35,056 bases of DNA from Oscillospiraceae bacterium (GCA_902795345.1 CADBKO010000037.1:1-35056); one strand, 5' to 3'. Counted from the stretch's first letter, positions 1-8,285 are shown. The notes: generated by a model from the letters alone, not told the origin. Numbers and translations are program-made.

Positions 1-249
1 GGACCGGAAGGCTGCCATAAGCTCGCCGGAAAAGAGTTTCAGATGATGGAGATGCTGATGCGCAATCCGCGGAAGCTGGTCTCCACGGAAACATTTATGG
101 ACCGCATTTGGGGCTACGAGAGCGAGGCGGATCTGAACATCGTGTGGGTCTATATCTCCACGCTCCGCAAGAAGCTGAAAGCCATCGGCGCGGACGTCGA
201 AATCAAGGCGCAGCGGGGCGTCGGGTATTATCTGGAGGTACGGCCATGA
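1..249 (+). CDS. OmpR-family response regulator, C-terminal DNA-binding domain (5' partial)
   Basis: The reading frame is open from base 1, so the receiver domain lies outside the window. The visible 82 residues form a winged-helix effector domain: the run GKEFQMMEMLM, then FMDRIWGYESEADLNIVWVYISTLRKK, and the family ending RGVGYYLE. These match the recognition helix and wing of OmpR/PhoB regulators, which bind direct repeats as dimers. The stop codon overlaps the start of the histidine kinase gene (ATGA), so the two form a two-component pair. A candidate binding site for this kind of regulator lies at 6881-6897, upstream of the VTC operon. That link is inferred. Confidence 0.93.
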   Translation, partial: GPEGCHKLAGKEFQMMEMLMRNPRKLVSTETFMDRIWGYESEADLNIVWVYISTLRKKLKAIGADVEIKAQRGVGYYLEVRP

Positions 250-1520
250 TCCGGCGGCTCAGGAAAAAGTTTCTTCTCGCGGCGGTGGCCGCTGTTTTCC
301 TGGTGCTCCTTGTGCTGATCGGTTCCATCAATGCCATCAACTACCGAAGTATGGTGCGGGAAGCCGACTCCACGCTGGAGATACTGGTCCGAAACAAGGG
401 CGCCTTCCCCCGGCAGATGCTCAGACCGCTGGGAGAACCGGAGGAGGCGCCGCCGGACGGAGGCCCATACTATGCGCCGGAAATGCATCGGGGCGGCTTT
501 GGCGAGCTTGCGTACCAGTCGCGGTTTTTTGCCGTCTGGTTCGATGGAGAGGGAAACATCTCCCGGAGCAGCACGGAGAACATCGTGTCCCTGACGGAGG
601 AGAATGCCGCAGGCCTGGCGGAGGCCGTGTTTGCCAAAGGGCGGGAGAAAGGGTTTGCCGATGGATTTCGCTACTGCCGCGCCCTCAGCGACGGGGAAAC
701 GATGCTGGTTTTCCTGCTCTGCGACCGGGAGCTGGGGACCTTCCGCATGTTCCTGTATGCCAGCATCGGGATCTCCCTCGTGGGTATCCTCGCCGTGTTC
801 CTTCTCCTGGTGCTGTTTTCCGGCAGGATCGTGCGCCCCATAGCGGAGAGCTATGAAAAGCAGAAACGCTTCATCACGGACGCGGGGCACGAGCTGAAAA
901 CGCCCATCACCATCATCCAGGCGGACGCGGACGTTCTGGAATCGGAAATGACGGAGGAGAGCGAGTGGATCGAGGACATCCGCAGGCAGACCCGACGGCT
1001 CTCGGAGCTCACCGCCGATATGATCTTCCTGTCCAGAATGGAGGAGGAAAACGCGGCGATCCAAATGCAGGACTTCTCACTGTCCGAGCTGGTTGAGGAA
1101 ACCGCCCGCTCCTTTCAGGCCCTCGTCCGCTCCCGAAACAAGAGTTTCCGTGCTTCCGTTGCGCCGGAGCTGCGCATGACCGGCGATGAGAAGGCGGTGG
1201 CCAGGCTGGTCTCCATCCTGATGGACAACGCCATGAAGTATTCCCCGGAGGGGGGCAGCGTGGAACTGACGCTGGATAAGGACGGACGGAACGGGAGGTT
1301 GGTGGTGAAGAACACTTCGCTGCCCATGGAGAAGGGGAGTGCGGATCACCTGCTGGAACGATTCGCCAGAGGGGACAGCTCCCGCAATTCGGAATCCGGG
1401 GGCTTCGGCCTGGGGCTCAGCATCGCCAGGGCCGTGACGGAGGCCCATCGGGGAAAGATCCACGCCCAGTCCGAGGACGGAGAATCCCTTACCGTGACCG
1501 TCGAGCTGCCGCTTTCGTGA
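246..1520 (+). CDS. Sensor histidine kinase
   Basis: This 424-residue membrane sensor kinase is the partner of the preceding response regulator, and its ATG overlaps that gene's stop. It has an N-terminal membrane helix (about residues 10-30), an extracytoplasmic segment of about 140 residues, and a second helix near 170-195. The H-box FITDAGHELKTP has the phospho-acceptor His at residue 215, and the N-box MDNAMKYSPEGG has Asn at about 328. The G2 box is GGFGLGLSIARAV. The usual D-x-G-x-G box is replaced by VKNTSLPMEKG, as in several clostridial kinases of this subgroup. The signal sensed is unknown. I chose 246 because an upstream in-frame start would run through the regulator gene. Confidence 0.93.
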   Translation: MIRRLRKKFLLAAVAAVFLVLLVLIGSINAINYRSMVREADSTLEILVRNKGAFPRQMLRPLGEPEEAPPDGGPYYAPEMHRGGFGELAYQSRFFAVWFDGEGNISRSSTENIVSLTEENAAGLAEAVFAKGREKGFADGFRYCRALSDGETMLVFLLCDRELGTFRMFLYASIGISLVGILAVFLLLVLFSGRIVRPIAESYEKQKRFITDAGHELKTPITIIQADADVLESEMTEESEWIEDIRRQTRRLSELTADMIFLSRMEEENAAIQMQDFSLSELVEETARSFQALVRSRNKSFRASVAPELRMTGDEKAVARLVSILMDNAMKYSPEGGSVELTLDKDGRNGRLVVKNTSLPMEKGSADHLLERFARGDSSRNSESGGFGLGLSIARAVTEAHRGKIHAQSEDGESLTVTVELPLS

Positions 1521-1591
1521 TAGTGGTATGGAAGCAGTTTTTCACGTTCGAACATATCTATTTATCATACAAACCACTGGTCCCTTTCATA

Positions 1592-1621
1592 TTGACTTAA
1601 TTCCACAGATGGGTATATACT
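1592..1621 (+). promoter_or_regulatory. Candidate sigma-A promoter for the ABC exporter
   Basis: TTGACT (1592-1597) and TATACT (1616-1621) are separated by 18 bp, each one mismatch from consensus. Transcription from here would give a leader of about 250 nt before the exporter gene. No terminator is obvious between this site and the gene. Confidence 0.5.
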
Positions 1622-1880
1622 GCACGTCGTTAGAAATTATTTATCCATCATTACTGTAATCAATCCAACTCTTTAAGTGCTAAATGCAAGGTGCGCTATG
1701 AGATGTAAAAACTACGCCTACAAGCCCTTTATCTGCGATTAACTGCAAGGGGCTTAAAATCAAAACGATCAAATAGAAGGGCATTTTTTGTACCTTCTGG
1801 TTTTGTGCGGCTCTTTGCGGTTTCTTCGCTTGGAGCAGGGAGCAATGTCTCCCTAATACACAAAATCAGGAGGTTCTTTT
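1622..1880 (+). promoter_or_regulatory. AT-rich leader with hairpins before the exporter gene
   Basis: This gene-poor stretch holds three inverted repeats: 1722-1729 with 1747-1755 (one bulge), 1775-1780 with 1793-1798 (AGAAGG/CCTTCT), and 1838-1842 with 1849-1853 (GGGAG/CTCCC). An AGGAGG ribosome binding site at 1868-1873 serves the exporter. A 14-codon ORF (1698-1742, MRCKNYAYKPFICD) sits in it behind AAGGTG. Whether it is translated cannot be told from sequence. No known riboswitch class was recognised. Confidence 0.4.
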
Positions 1881-3638
1881 ATGTTTCGTGCGTTACGTTT
1901 TTTCTTTCGATACGGTTGGAAATATGATCGCCTTTATGTCATTGAAAAAATCCTCTTCCAACTGACGAATTCTTTCGTTCCCCTTGTTTTGACGATTCTA
2001 CCCAAACTAATTATTGACGAGCTGATGGGTCTGCAGCGACCGGAGCATTTGATCGCATATATCGCGGTACTGACAGGTCTTGTTTTCTTCGCAAATGCTG
2101 TATCTGCGTTTCTGGAAAAAGACAGCTTTTCGCATCGGCTGAACGTGGACGCCGCGTTTGGACAGGCACTGCACAAAACACAGGCAGAAGCAGACCTCGC
2201 CGTATTGGAAGATCCCGAATATCTTGATCTCAAGCAAAAAGCAGAAGAATTTTTAACCTGTGACTGGCATGGGTTCGGATATCTGCTTGACTGCGCACTC
2301 AATATAGGCGGACAGCTTCTTACACTGGCAAGCATTGCCGTAATCGTTTCCATGATGAGCGGGACTTTTATACTGCTCTTTGCCGCAACGACAGCATTAA
2401 GCAGTTTGGCTGAATTTCATGCAAAGCGAAAGGCAAATGCCCTGTATGACCGCGTGATTTCCGCGCAGCGAGGATGGAAGTATTATGGCGATCTGTTCGG
2501 AGATTTCAGATTTGGAAAAGAAATCCGCCTAAACAGAATTGCAAAGTGGCTATTGGATCGAGAAAAAGAGTATCTTCAAGAAGCGATCAACCTGATGAGA
2601 AAGCAGAACAATTACTATATTCGTTCCGGCATCGTCGCTGCAGCCTGCGGCTTTGCACAGCAGGCGGCGTCTTATGCCTTTGTCTGTGTACGTGTTCTAC
2701 AAGGGAGTATAGGTATCGGGGATTTCACCATGTATACCGCAGCAATCACGGCGTTCGCACTTGCGCTGCGAAAAGTAATCGGAAATGTGATAGAGATACA
2801 GAACTACGATCAGTATTTTCAGGATGTCGAACGGTATCTTCACCTCCCCAAAACTATACGTGAAGGGTGCAATCTCCCTTTGCCCGAAGGCCCATATCGA
2901 ATCGAGTTTAGAGATGTCGGTTTTCGTTATCCGGGGCAGGACACCTGGGCGCTTCGTCATTTGAACCTTGTTTTAGAGCCAGGAAAAAAGCTTTCAATCG
3001 TTGGAGAAAACGGCGCAGGGAAAACAACGTTTGTCAAGCTGCTTATGCGACTGTACGATGCCTCCGAGGGTGTGATACTCCTGAACGGCATGGACATTCG
3101 TGAGCTGGATCCAGATGCATATATAGCGATCTTCGGGACAGTTTTTCAAGACTTCAAACTGTTTTCATTTTCTGTCAAGGATAATATCGCGCTTGGCAAG
3201 CCATGTTCTGACGATCAGGCTGAACAACTCTTGAAAACGGCGGGGCTTTCACAACGCATATCGACGCTTGAGAAAGGTGTTCATACTTTTGTAAATCGAG
3301 AATTCGATGAACATGGTTTTGAGCCCTCTGGAGGAGAAGCACAGAAACTTGCTTTAGCCAGAGCCTTATTCAGAAATTCGCCGATTATTATCCTCGACGA
3401 GCCGACAGCAGCTCTTGATCCACGTGCCGAATTTGAGTTGTACCAGCATTTCTCGGATATCGTAGATGGTAAAAGCGCAGTGTTTATTTCACACAGGCTC
3501 TCCTCAGCGCAATTCTGCGATAATATAGCTGTTTTTTCTAAGGGAGAACTGAAAGAATACGGCTCGCACAGCGAATTGATTGAGAAAGCGGGATTATACG
3601 CAGATTTGTATAGCATGCAGGCGCAATTCTACAAGTAA
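1881..3638 (+). CDS. ABC exporter, fused permease and ATPase
   Basis: This 585-residue half-transporter probably works as a homodimer. A membrane domain of about six helices (residues 1-320) is followed by an ATPase domain (about 345-585). The ATPase shows Walker A GENGAGKTT, Q-loop VFQD, signature PSGGEAQK in place of LSGGQ, Walker B IIILDEPTAALD, and the H-loop His in ISHRLSS. It has no C39 peptidase domain. Exporters of this type in Firmicutes often move peptides or lipids; the substrate here is unknown. The gene and its leader are visibly AT-richer and use different codons from the GC-rich genes on both sides, which suggests transfer. The ATG has AGGAGG eight bases upstream. Confidence 0.92.
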   Translation: MFRALRFFFRYGWKYDRLYVIEKILFQLTNSFVPLVLTILPKLIIDELMGLQRPEHLIAYIAVLTGLVFFANAVSAFLEKDSFSHRLNVDAAFGQALHKTQAEADLAVLEDPEYLDLKQKAEEFLTCDWHGFGYLLDCALNIGGQLLTLASIAVIVSMMSGTFILLFAATTALSSLAEFHAKRKANALYDRVISAQRGWKYYGDLFGDFRFGKEIRLNRIAKWLLDREKEYLQEAINLMRKQNNYYIRSGIVAAACGFAQQAASYAFVCVRVLQGSIGIGDFTMYTAAITAFALALRKVIGNVIEIQNYDQYFQDVERYLHLPKTIREGCNLPLPEGPYRIEFRDVGFRYPGQDTWALRHLNLVLEPGKKLSIVGENGAGKTTFVKLLMRLYDASEGVILLNGMDIRELDPDAYIAIFGTVFQDFKLFSFSVKDNIALGKPCSDDQAEQLLKTAGLSQRISTLEKGVHTFVNREFDEHGFEPSGGEAQKLALARALFRNSPIIILDEPTAALDPRAEFELYQHFSDIVDGKSAVFISHRLSSAQFCDNIAVFSKGELKEYGSHSELIEKAGLYADLYSMQAQFYK

Positions 3639-3737
3639 AGCATACGAAAGTATATAAGGCTCGACAAGGCGGAAAAAGGTCTTAGGTTATCTCAACTTCT
3701 ATATAGACCATTTGACTCGAAAACTTCACAAGGACAA

Positions 3738-3783
3738 CAGGCCTTTGCCGACGCTGCCATCGACGAGCGTCGGTAAAGGCCTG
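3738..3783. repeat. Long inverted repeat (18-bp arms)
   Basis: CAGGCCTTTGCCGACGCT (3738-3755) pairs with 3766-3783 across a 10-nt loop. There is a single G-T wobble in 18 positions. It has no U-tract on either strand, so it is not a standard intrinsic terminator. It lies in the 304-bp gap between two convergent genes, together with a second palindrome at 3852-3866. The gap looks like an interspersed palindromic element, but only one copy is visible in this window. Confidence 0.6.
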
Positions 3784-3851
3784 TAAAGACTTGCGTGTCC
3801 TCCCGCCAGCGCCCGCAGGCTTCCTCAGTCAGCCGCTTAGCGCCTGACAGT

Positions 3852-3866
3852 TCCCTCCGGGAGGGA
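3852..3866. repeat. Short palindrome TCCCTCC-G-GGAGGGA
   Basis: Perfect 7-bp arms flank one central base, in the same convergent intergenic gap as the longer inverted repeat. It may belong to the same repeat element. No gene is supported between 3639 and 3942; a minus-strand reading frame at 3692-3889 crosses both palindromes and has no ribosome binding site. Confidence 0.45.
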
Positions 3867-3942
3867 GCAATTCCCTGCGGCAGTCGCATACTGTTCCCAT
3901 GACGGTGAGGGACATTTTGCAGCGGCCCTTCGATTCCCCGTA

Positions 3943-5436
3943 TCAGGGATGTCCGCCCTGACCGCCGAAGCCGCCCTGACCGCCGTGGCCGCCGGGACCG
4001 CCGCCCATGCCGCCGCCCATCATCTGATTGGGGAGGGCGGTGACCTGCTGCCCGTTGATATACACGGTGCCGCCGGTAAAGGTGGCGGAGCCGTCATAAT
4101 CAAAGGCGGAGTTTCCGTTGACGGAGACGGTGCCGCCGGTGATGACGATGTTCCCGTTGGAGTCGATGCCGTCGGTATCCCCCGCGCCCATGGTGACGGT
4201 GACGTTGCCGCCGGTGATCTCCACGGTGGGGGTAAGAATGTCGGATTTCCGGGCGGCGTTGATGCCGTCGTCCGAAGCCTGGATGCCGATCTCCCCGCCG
4301 CTGATGAGGATATAGGTCCCCTCGATCCCCTCGTGTGAGGTGATGGCGAAGGTTCCGCCGGAGATCTCCACCTTCTCGTCGGCGTGGATGGCGTCGTCCC
4401 CGCTGATGAGGGTAAAGCTGCCCGCGGTGATAAGGATCGAGCCGTTGGTATGGATGGCGTCCTCCAAAGCGTCGATCTGCACCGTTCCGCCGTCGAAGGA
4501 GACGGAGACGCCTGCCTTGACGCCCTTATAGGATTCCGAGGAATCCAGGATGCGCCCGCCGTGGCCGCCGCCGGAGGTGACGGTGATGGCGGAACCCGCC
4601 GCCGTAAACACCGTTTCCGCCTGGATGCCATCCTTGCCGGAGACGACGGCGAGGGTGGAATCCGTCACGCTGACATAACCCCTGTCCGCGTCCTCGTCGT
4701 TGTCAGCGCGGACGCCGTCGCTGCCGGCGGTGATGCTGACCGCAGCCTCGGAGAAGCGCACGGAGTCTTTCCCGTTCAGACCCACGTTCGCGGCATTCAC
4801 GGTGAGGTCCTTCGCCGTGACCACCAGATCGTCCTTGGAGACCACGGCATGCTTATAGTTGCCGTTGATGGTGAGTTTGCCCGCGCCGTTGATGGTGAGA
4901 TCGTCCTTGCTGAATACCGCCGCGTCCAGCTCCGTATCGCCGTCGGTGAGCGAGTAGTCCGTGCCGTCGGAGATCGTGTTATCCGTGCCCGCCGCGGCGG
5001 TGATGAACACCTTGTCCGCGCTGCGGACATAGATGGCGGGGCCGCTGTCGCTGATCAGCACCGCGTTATTAAGCACGAGCTGTACCTTGTCTTCATCCCC
5101 GGCCTCGATCACGAGCATTTTGTTTTCGTAGGTCCCGCTGAGGATATAGACGCCGGCTTCCGTGATGGTGAGATCAGCTTCCGGGCTCAGCGTCACCGCG
5201 TCCGAGGCGTCGTATTCACCCGACGCGTCCCGGCTGGTCACGGTGGTATCCACCTCCGCTGAAACGGCAGCCGCAGAAGCCTTGGCAGCGGAGTCCGCAG
5301 AGGGCTCATTTACCACCGAAACAGCAGAGGCCGTTTCCGGCGCGGCTTCCGCCGCGGCGGGGGCGACGGAGCAGCCGGCCAGCAGGGAAAGCGCGGCGAT
5401 CAAGGCCGCAGCCGATATGGCAAAAGATTTTTTCAT
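3943..5436 (-). CDS. Cthe_2159/DUF4353-type beta-helix lipoprotein
   Basis: This 497-residue protein starts with a lipoprotein signal peptide (lipobox LLAGC, Cys at about 22). An Ala/Ser-rich linker follows, then many short repeats of the type ITGGTVSVNG and ISGGEIGIQASDDGINA. These repeats are characteristic of the right-handed beta-helix carbohydrate-binding family named after Cthe_2159, some members of which bind acidic polysaccharide. The last 27 or so residues are low-complexity Gly, Met, His and Gln. It is the last gene of a three-gene operon, and its ATG overlaps the stop of the DUF4956 gene. AAGGAGG lies nine bases upstream. A surface polysaccharide role is inferred from the family; CotH, often present in such operons, is absent here. 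Confidence 0.88.
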   Translation of the reverse strand: MKKSFAISAAALIAALSLLAGCSVAPAAAEAAPETASAVSVVNEPSADSAAKASAAAVSAEVDTTVTSRDASGEYDASDAVTLSPEADLTITEAGVYILSGTYENKMLVIEAGDEDKVQLVLNNAVLISDSGPAIYVRSADKVFITAAAGTDNTISDGTDYSLTDGDTELDAAVFSKDDLTINGAGKLTINGNYKHAVVSKDDLVVTAKDLTVNAANVGLNGKDSVRFSEAAVSITAGSDGVRADNDEDADRGYVSVTDSTLAVVSGKDGIQAETVFTAAGSAITVTSGGGHGGRILDSSESYKGVKAGVSVSFDGGTVQIDALEDAIHTNGSILITAGSFTLISGDDAIHADEKVEISGGTFAITSHEGIEGTYILISGGEIGIQASDDGINAARKSDILTPTVEITGGNVTVTMGAGDTDGIDSNGNIVITGGTVSVNGNSAFDYDGSATFTGGTVYINGQQVTALPNQMMGGGMGGGPGGHGGQGGFGGQGGHP

Positions 5437-6101
5437 AATTCATCTCCTCCTTCGTTTGCGCTCAGGAGCGCGATCTCAAGATTCCCGTTCCTGCACCGCA
5501 GAGCGTCCAGAAATTCCTGCATCGCCCCAGGTTCCTTCATTTCGATTTTGTAATCCAGCTTATACAGGCTTCCCATATTGGAGGTCTTGGCCTTTATGAG
5601 CTTCCAGGTCTTTGTATACTGCCCGAAGAGATCATCAAAAGCGTCCGCGAAGTGCAGGGACTCCGGCACGGTGACATGCAGCTCCATGAAGCGCTCGCAG
5701 CGCATGGGTACACGGCTCAGCAGCGCCATCAGAGCGGAGGCGATGACCGTGAACAGGAGCGCCGCGGCGATATAGCCCGCCGCGCAGGCCAGGCCCGCCG
5801 TCATCACGAGGAAGATCGCGGTGATGTCTCTCGCCTTTCCCGCAGCGCTGCGGAAGCGGACCAGGGAGAAGGCGCCCGCCACGGCGATGCCGGTCCCCAC
5901 GCTGCCGTTGACCATGAGAATGACCGTGGTGACGATGATGGGCAGGACCACCAGAGAAAGCAGGAAGCTCCGGCTCGCGGTGCTCTCCCGCCGAAGGGCC
6001 AGCGCGGTGATCGTCCCGCAGACCCCGGCAAACAGCAGGCAGAGCAGATAGATCCCCACGGAAAAGCTCCCGGTCAGAACACTGTTAAAGATTGACGACA
6101 T
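5433..6101 (-). CDS. DUF4956 family membrane protein
   Basis: This 222-residue protein has about four membrane helices in its first 125 residues (including FSVGIYLLCLLFAGVCG and LVVLPIIVTTVILMVNGSVG), then a soluble C-terminal domain of about 95 residues. The motif AGAFSLVRFRSAAG after the second helix pair is typical of DUF4956 proteins. These are repeatedly encoded beside VTC-domain, CotH and Cthe_2159-type genes. The start overlaps the end of the VTC gene by 17 bp, so translation is probably coupled. The molecular function of the family is not established. Confidence 0.87.
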   Translation of the reverse strand: MSSIFNSVLTGSFSVGIYLLCLLFAGVCGTITALALRRESTASRSFLLSLVVLPIIVTTVILMVNGSVGTGIAVAGAFSLVRFRSAAGKARDITAIFLVMTAGLACAAGYIAAALLFTVIASALMALLSRVPMRCERFMELHVTVPESLHFADAFDDLFGQYTKTWKLIKAKTSNMGSLYKLDYKIEMKEPGAMQEFLDALRCRNGNLEIALLSANEGGDEL

Positions 6102-6831
6102 GTTTACTGCCTCCTTCCGCGATCACGCGCGCGGGACGTCTGATTTCTTCCAGGGAACGGGTATAGGCTGCGCCGTATTTGGAAAAGCTGCCCGGCAGGA
6201 TCCTTTCCGCATCCATAGCGTGGGAGAGCCACAGCGGCATCGCGCCTCCGGTCTTGATCTCCAGCAGCACCGTGTTTTCCGGCAGAAGTGCAGTCCCGAC
6301 GCCGCCGGACGAGAGATGCAGCTCCCGCTGGCGATAGCGGATGCCCCGGTCGAAGGTCAGACGTAGGTCGGGGTGCTCCCCGTCGAACCAGGCTTCCCTT
6401 TCGCAGGCGATCATCATCGCCGGCTTCGGCCAGCCATACAGCTTCATGGCCCAGTCGATCTCCGCCATGATCTGGCTGTCAAAGGGCCTGGTCCCTTCTT
6501 CCAGATACCGTTCCGCCTCTGCCAGGGTCATGACCGCCCGGCGCTTATACACCACGCCCTTATATTTCTTCTTCAACTCCAGAAATACCTCGGATCCCGC
6601 CCCGGCGGTGCCGTAGCTGCGGAGCCGCAGCTTTTCTTTATAGGTCGTCGCCTCGATGGAATTGCGGATGATGCGATGATCCGGCGTGTCCAGATAGAGA
6701 CTGAGCACTGTGCTGCGGCCAAATTCATCCGGCTTCAGGTGCGCCCCGATCCTCCGAAACAAAGCGTCGTACCGCTCCTCGGTCAAGAGGTACTTCTTCT
6801 CGACCCTCTTGAAAACACAGGTGGTTTCCAT
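6085..6831 (-). CDS. VTC-domain (polyphosphate polymerase-like) protein
   Basis: This 248-residue soluble protein begins METTCVFKRVEKKYLLTEE. It has the basic and acidic strands of the VTC tunnel fold: FKRVEKKYLL, LSLYLDTPDH, YKEKLRLRSYG, VFLELKKKYKG and VLLEIKTGG. In yeast this fold makes polyphosphate from ATP; the activity of bacterial versions in this operon type is not settled. I chose the ATG at 6831 because GAAAGGAG lies about nine bases upstream. An upstream in-frame ATG at 6870 would fall inside the -10 element. It is the first gene of the VTC, DUF4956 and beta-helix lipoprotein operon. Confidence 0.88.
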   Translation of the reverse strand: METTCVFKRVEKKYLLTEERYDALFRRIGAHLKPDEFGRSTVLSLYLDTPDHRIIRNSIEATTYKEKLRLRSYGTAGAGSEVFLELKKKYKGVVYKRRAVMTLAEAERYLEEGTRPFDSQIMAEIDWAMKLYGWPKPAMMIACEREAWFDGEHPDLRLTFDRGIRYRQRELHLSSGGVGTALLPENTVLLEIKTGGAMPLWLSHAMDAERILPGSFSKYGAAYTRSLEEIRRPARVIAEGGSKHVVNL

Positions 6832-6864
6832 CCTGAATGACTCCTTTCTCTTGGCTTCCGGAGC

Positions 6865-6897
6865 CATCATAGAGCGCGAAACTTAAGCGAACTTTAA
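6865..6897 (-). promoter_or_regulatory. Promoter with OmpR/CiaR-like direct-repeat operator for the VTC operon
   Basis: Read on the minus strand, TTTAAA (6897-6892), five bases, then CTTAAG (6886-6881) form a direct repeat with an 11-bp period. This resembles the TTTAAG-N5-TTTAAG site bound by CiaR-type OmpR regulators. A -10 element TATGAT lies ten bases downstream (6870-6865), and no -35 consensus is present. The repeat therefore sits where an activator would replace the -35. The likely binder is the OmpR-family regulator at the start of the window. Confidence 0.5.
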
Positions 6898-6943
6898 AGA
6901 AGACGTTTTTTTCGGAATGTCTTGCATATTGCCGCAGGCGGCG

Positions 6944-6990
6944 AAAAAGCGGCAGGTCGCGCCGGGTTTTGCGATCTGCCGCCTTTTTTT
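6944..6990. terminator. Bidirectional intrinsic terminator
   Basis: GCGGCAGGTCGC (6949-6960) pairs with GCGATCTGCCGC (6971-6982), with one wobble. It is followed by CTTTTTTT on the plus strand and by TTTTT on the minus strand (6948-6944). On the minus strand it ends the aldo/keto reductase transcript about 80 nt past its stop and insulates the VTC operon promoter. Confidence 0.8.
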
Positions 6991-7071
6991 CTCACATATA
7001 TGTTTGTTTCCGCCTCCCCGCTGCCCGCCTTGATACGCAGGGATGGATATTAGCAAAGAGGCGGAGAAGCG

Positions 7072-8205
7072 TCAGCCCAGCTTCTTTACAAAGTCGGCCA
7101 GCACCTCGGAGATCTTGATCTGCTGGGGACAGACCTGCTCGCAGCTGCGGCATCCCAGGCAGGCCTGGGGGCGCTTCTCCTCCGGGAGGGCGGAAAGGGC
7201 CATCGGCGCGATGAAGCCGCCGCCGGTGAAGGCATGCTCGTTATACAGCGCCAGGAGACTGGGGATGTCCAGCCCCTGGGGACAATGGCTCACGCAGTAA
7301 TGGCAGGCCGTGCAGGGGACCGTCCCCACGGAGAGCATCCTCTCCGAAATGCCGCGCAGCGCCGCCATTTCGGATTCCTTCAGCTTTTTGTCCTCCGAAA
7401 AGGTCTTCAGGTTTTTCTCCAGCTGTTCCTCGGTGGACATGCCGGAGAGGATCACGGTGACGGAAGGGATGCTCTGCAGGAAGCGGAAAGCCCAGGCCGG
7501 GATCTCCTCCTCCGGCCGGAGGGCCTTCAGTTCCTCCTCATATGCAGGCGCCAGCCGGGCGAGGCTTCCGCCCCGGAGGGGCTCCATGACCCAGACGGGG
7601 ATATTCTGCTTTTCCAGGAGTTCCACCTTTTCCCTGCCGTTCTGGAAAGTCCAGTCCAGATAGTTCAGCTGGAGCTGGCAGAACTCCATATCCTTGCCGT
7701 AGGCCTCGAGGAAACGCTTCAGCACGTCAATGCTGCCGTGGCAGGAGAAGCCCAGGTGACGGATGCGGCCGCTGCGCTTCTGCTCCATGAGATAGCTGTA
7801 GATCCCGTATTTTTCATCGTCCAGATAGGCGTCGATGTTCATCTCGCAGACATTGTGGAAAAGGTAGAAATCGAAGTAGTCCACCCCCAGCTTTTCCAGC
7901 TGCCGCGGGAAGATCTCCCGGACCTTTCCCCAATTGGCGGAGTCGTAGCCGGGAAACTTGGTGGCGATATAATAGCTTTCCCTGGGATAACGGCCCAGGG
8001 CCTTGCCCATGACCAGCTCCGAGTTTTCCCCGTGGTAGCCCCAGGCCGTGTCATAGTAATTGATACCGCTGCCCATGGCCGTGTCCACCATGCGCAGGGC
8101 GGCTTCTTCATCGATCCTTCCGTCGTCTCCGTCGATCACCGGCAGACGCATGGCGCCAAAGCCCAGCATGGAGAGCTTCAGTCCCTGAAAATCCCTGTAA
8201 ATCAT
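7072..8205 (-). CDS. Aldo/keto reductase with C-terminal 2x[4Fe-4S] ferredoxin domain
   Basis: This 377-residue cytoplasmic oxidoreductase has an AKR barrel with the catalytic tetrad visible as D52 and Y57 (YYDTAWGYHG), K83 (ATKFPG) and H117 (LFHNVC). After residue about 300 it carries a ferredoxin-like tail with CTACHYCVSHCPQ and CLGCRSCEQVCPQ, enough for two [4Fe-4S] clusters. Such proteins are common in anaerobes and could pass ferredoxin electrons to a carbonyl substrate, which is unknown. A paralogue with the same layout lies at 12877-14058. GAGGAGG precedes the ATG, and the gene has its own promoter. Confidence 0.93.
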   Translation of the reverse strand: MIYRDFQGLKLSMLGFGAMRLPVIDGDDGRIDEEAALRMVDTAMGSGINYYDTAWGYHGENSELVMGKALGRYPRESYYIATKFPGYDSANWGKVREIFPRQLEKLGVDYFDFYLFHNVCEMNIDAYLDDEKYGIYSYLMEQKRSGRIRHLGFSCHGSIDVLKRFLEAYGKDMEFCQLQLNYLDWTFQNGREKVELLEKQNIPVWVMEPLRGGSLARLAPAYEEELKALRPEEEIPAWAFRFLQSIPSVTVILSGMSTEEQLEKNLKTFSEDKKLKESEMAALRGISERMLSVGTVPCTACHYCVSHCPQGLDIPSLLALYNEHAFTGGGFIAPMALSALPEEKRPQACLGCRSCEQVCPQQIKISEVLADFVKKLG

Positions 8206-8257
8206 GGTTGCTTCCTCCTCAGTTTTATCGTCACTCGGAATATCCGTTCATTTTGTT

Positions 8258-8285
8258 ATTCTAAGGGCCGCCATGGGAAAATCAA
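8258..8285 (-). promoter_or_regulatory. Candidate promoter for the first aldo/keto reductase
   Basis: On the minus strand, TTGATT (8285-8280) and TAGAAT (8263-8258) are 16 bp apart, in the 113-bp gap upstream of the reductase. The predicted leader is about 45 nt. Confidence 0.45.

Noticed and set aside
3692..3889. 65-residue minus-strand ORF across the palindromes
   Set aside because: It is composed of palindromic repeat sequence with no ribosome binding site, and is better explained as repeat DNA.
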